Program-made: the position numbers and the translations under genes | Shown here: in pieces, positions 6,233 through 7,586 of the stretch | Numbering within the stretch: position 1 is the first letter of the stretch | Layout: each line of letters opens with the position of its first letter | Source of the DNA: Cyclobacteriaceae bacterium | Lineage (GTDB): Bacteria > Bacteroidota > Bacteroidia > Cytophagales > Cyclobacteriaceae | Assembly: GCA_029880385.1 (NCBI GenBank) | Contig: JAOUOM010000084.1 | Span: 1 to 7,586, forward strand | DNA: 7,586 nt | Direction of reading: 5' to 3' | The notes under the pieces: generated by a model | Seen by the model: the letters and a program-made list of their open reading frames with translations, nothing else | Told to the model about the DNA's origin: nothing | Database searches by the model: none

Positions 6233-7586
6233 ATGAAAAATTTTCTACGAATTAGCCTCCTGTTACTGCTCCCCCTCACTGGTTTGGCCCAACCTGTAAA
6301 TATCCGCGAAAGCGTCTACCTGCATACCAATAATAACCTGCTCATTTCGGGTGAAACCCTTTATTTTTCGGCACATGTCACGAGTACGCGTGATGGCAAA
6401 CCCTCACCCCTGAGCACATTGCTCTATGTGGAGCTGGTCAATAACGAAAAAAAGGCAGTCTACCAATCCAAAATCGAACTCAACGATGGCCGTGGCTATG
6501 GTGACATTTTCATTCCATCCACCTTTAGTACCGGCACGTATCAGTTATTGGCCTATACCCGATGGATGAAAAATTTCGATGATTACTTCCAATGGCCCAT
6601 CCAAATCATCAATCCCTTTGAAAATTACGTCTCACCGGTTTCGGATGGTACTGGTAGCCTTCAGGTACGGTTTTTCCCGGAAGGCGGACAGCTCGTGGAG
6701 GGGGTCACAAGCCGCGTCGTGGTTCGAATGAGCGGCGGCAATGGGACGGAGCCCCTGACTGGAAAAATAATCAACAATGAAGGCGATGCCCTGGCTGGCT
6801 TTGCCTGTCCCCCAAATGGTTATGCGCTGTTTGAATTAACACCAAAACGAGGACTGCATTATCAACTGCTCGTAGAAGATGAGGGGGGAAATTTCCTGTT
6901 TTATGAACTGCCAACCATTCATTCCCGTGGTGCCACCATCCGCCTGGATGAAGAAGGTCCGATATTCAAAATCACCGTAAATGGCGCAGAAGAAAATGAA
7001 TGGAAAGGACAACTGTTTGTCCATGATGCACAAACCATATACCTCGATAAAGGAAGTTCGACCGGTGATGTCTTCCTCCTCGAAAAACAAAACCTGCCAA
7101 CGGGCCTGCTATCCATACTCCTCACCGATGGACAGGGAATACCAGTCAGTTCGCGTCTGTTCCAAAACGGAAATTACAGCGAACCCGCCACGTCGCTGCG
7201 ATCCCCAAAGACCTATGGCCACCGGCAGACCATCCATGAGTCTGTTGACCTCCCTGCCGGTAATTATTCCCTGTCCATACGCAAAACAGATCCACTGATA
7301 CAGGACAGGATGCCCGATTTGGCCACCTCTTTTTATATGGCAAGCCACCTCCTGGATTTTGATGTCAGGACTTTTCGTGACCTGGCCCATACACCCGCCC
7401 TGATGCAGTCCGGTCTCTGGCTGGTACCTTTGTCCTGTAAAGACAATCTTCCCGCAACAAAAGAAATCCGATTTTTGCCGGAATTACGTGGGGAACTCCT
7501 TGAAGGAGCCATCACGACCCCTGATGGACAACCCGTTCCGGCAAATCATGTAACCTTTAGCGTGCCCGGTGAATATTATCGGGTCA
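6233..7586 (+). CDS. MG2-like (macroglobulin-type) large secreted protein, N-terminal part (3' end outside window)
   Basis: The frame is open from ATG at 6233 to the right edge (451 complete codons), so the C-terminus is missing. Residues 1-20 are a signal peptide (LLLLLPLTGLAQ) without a lipobox. Residues about 24-128 resemble the macroglobulin MG2-type beta-sandwich seen in many large exported Bacteroidota proteins: ESVYLHTNNNLLISGETLYF (26-45), SPLSTLLYVELV (58-69) and GTYQLLAYTRWMKNF (101-115). A second beta-sandwich region follows the typical FFPEGGQLVEG (147-157). From about 418, GELLEGAITTPDGQPVPANH begins another sandwich of carboxypeptidase-regulatory type. No protease catalytic motif and no thioester motif is visible in the part present. 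Relatives are usually about 800-1000 residues, so about half is here. True alpha-2-macroglobulins trap proteases, but these stand-alone bacterial relatives have no proven role. It starts 10 bases after the DUF4249 stop with no clear Shine-Dalgarno sequence, so it is probably the last or a later gene of the operon. Confidence 0.85.
   Translation, partial: MKNFLRISLLLLLPLTGLAQPVNIRESVYLHTNNNLLISGETLYFSAHVTSTRDGKPSPLSTLLYVELVNNEKKAVYQSKIELNDGRGYGDIFIPSTFSTGTYQLLAYTRWMKNFDDYFQWPIQIINPFENYVSPVSDGTGSLQVRFFPEGGQLVEGVTSRVVVRMSGGNGTEPLTGKIINNEGDALAGFACPPNGYALFELTPKRGLHYQLLVEDEGGNFLFYELPTIHSRGATIRLDEEGPIFKITVNGAEENEWKGQLFVHDAQTIYLDKGSSTGDVFLLEKQNLPTGLLSILLTDGQGIPVSSRLFQNGNYSEPATSLRSPKTYGHRQTIHESVDLPAGNYSLSIRKTDPLIQDRMPDLATSFYMASHLLDFDVRTFRDLAHTPALMQSGLWLVPLSCKDNLPATKEIRFLPELRGELLEGAITTPDGQPVPANHVTFSVPGEYYRV

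Noticed and set aside
6836..7515. Several short frames on both strands near the right edge
   Set aside because: They are shadows of the MG2-like gene, which is open throughout this stretch and only lacks a stop because the window ends.

Overview
The window looks like chromosomal DNA of a member of the Bacteroidota, most likely a free-living Cytophagia, Saprospiria or Flavobacteriia-type organism; the genus cannot be told from the sequence. The evidence is the protein content: a DUF5916 outer-membrane protein, a TonB-dependent receptor with an STN domain and a carboxypeptidase-regulatory-like domain, a DUF4249 lipoprotein and an MG2-like secreted protein. Signal peptides end in A-Q, which is common in this phylum, and most starts lack a clear Shine-Dalgarno sequence. 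Every gene encodes an exported, envelope-associated protein. I see no tRNA, rRNA, CRISPR array, insertion sequence or phage gene.

Layout. Bases 1-1197 (minus strand) hold the first 399 codons of a DUF5916 / CBM9-like protein that runs off the left edge. Bases 1198-1553 are a divergent intergenic region with two inverted-repeat arrangements and only weak promoter candidates. From 1554 to the right edge, four plus-strand genes are packed as one probable operon: a 244-residue secreted protein of unknown function (1554-2288), a 922-residue TonB-dependent receptor (2285-5053, overlapping the previous stop by ATGA), a DUF4249 lipoprotein (best start ATG at 5059, five bases after the receptor stop) and an MG2-like large secreted protein (from 6233, ten bases after the previous stop, running off the right edge).

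How the genes may work together. The receptor is a gated outer-membrane beta-barrel driven by TonB. The DUF4249 lipoprotein is the usual partner of this receptor subfamily, plausibly a surface or periplasmic accessory, loosely like SusD beside SusC but unrelated in sequence. The small secreted protein and the MG2-like protein complete a four-part envelope cassette whose substrate is unknown. The pairing is recurrent in Bacteroidota but, to my knowledge, has no established biochemical function. It is the best candidate in this window for an undescribed system. All genes appear intact apart from the two cut by the window edges.
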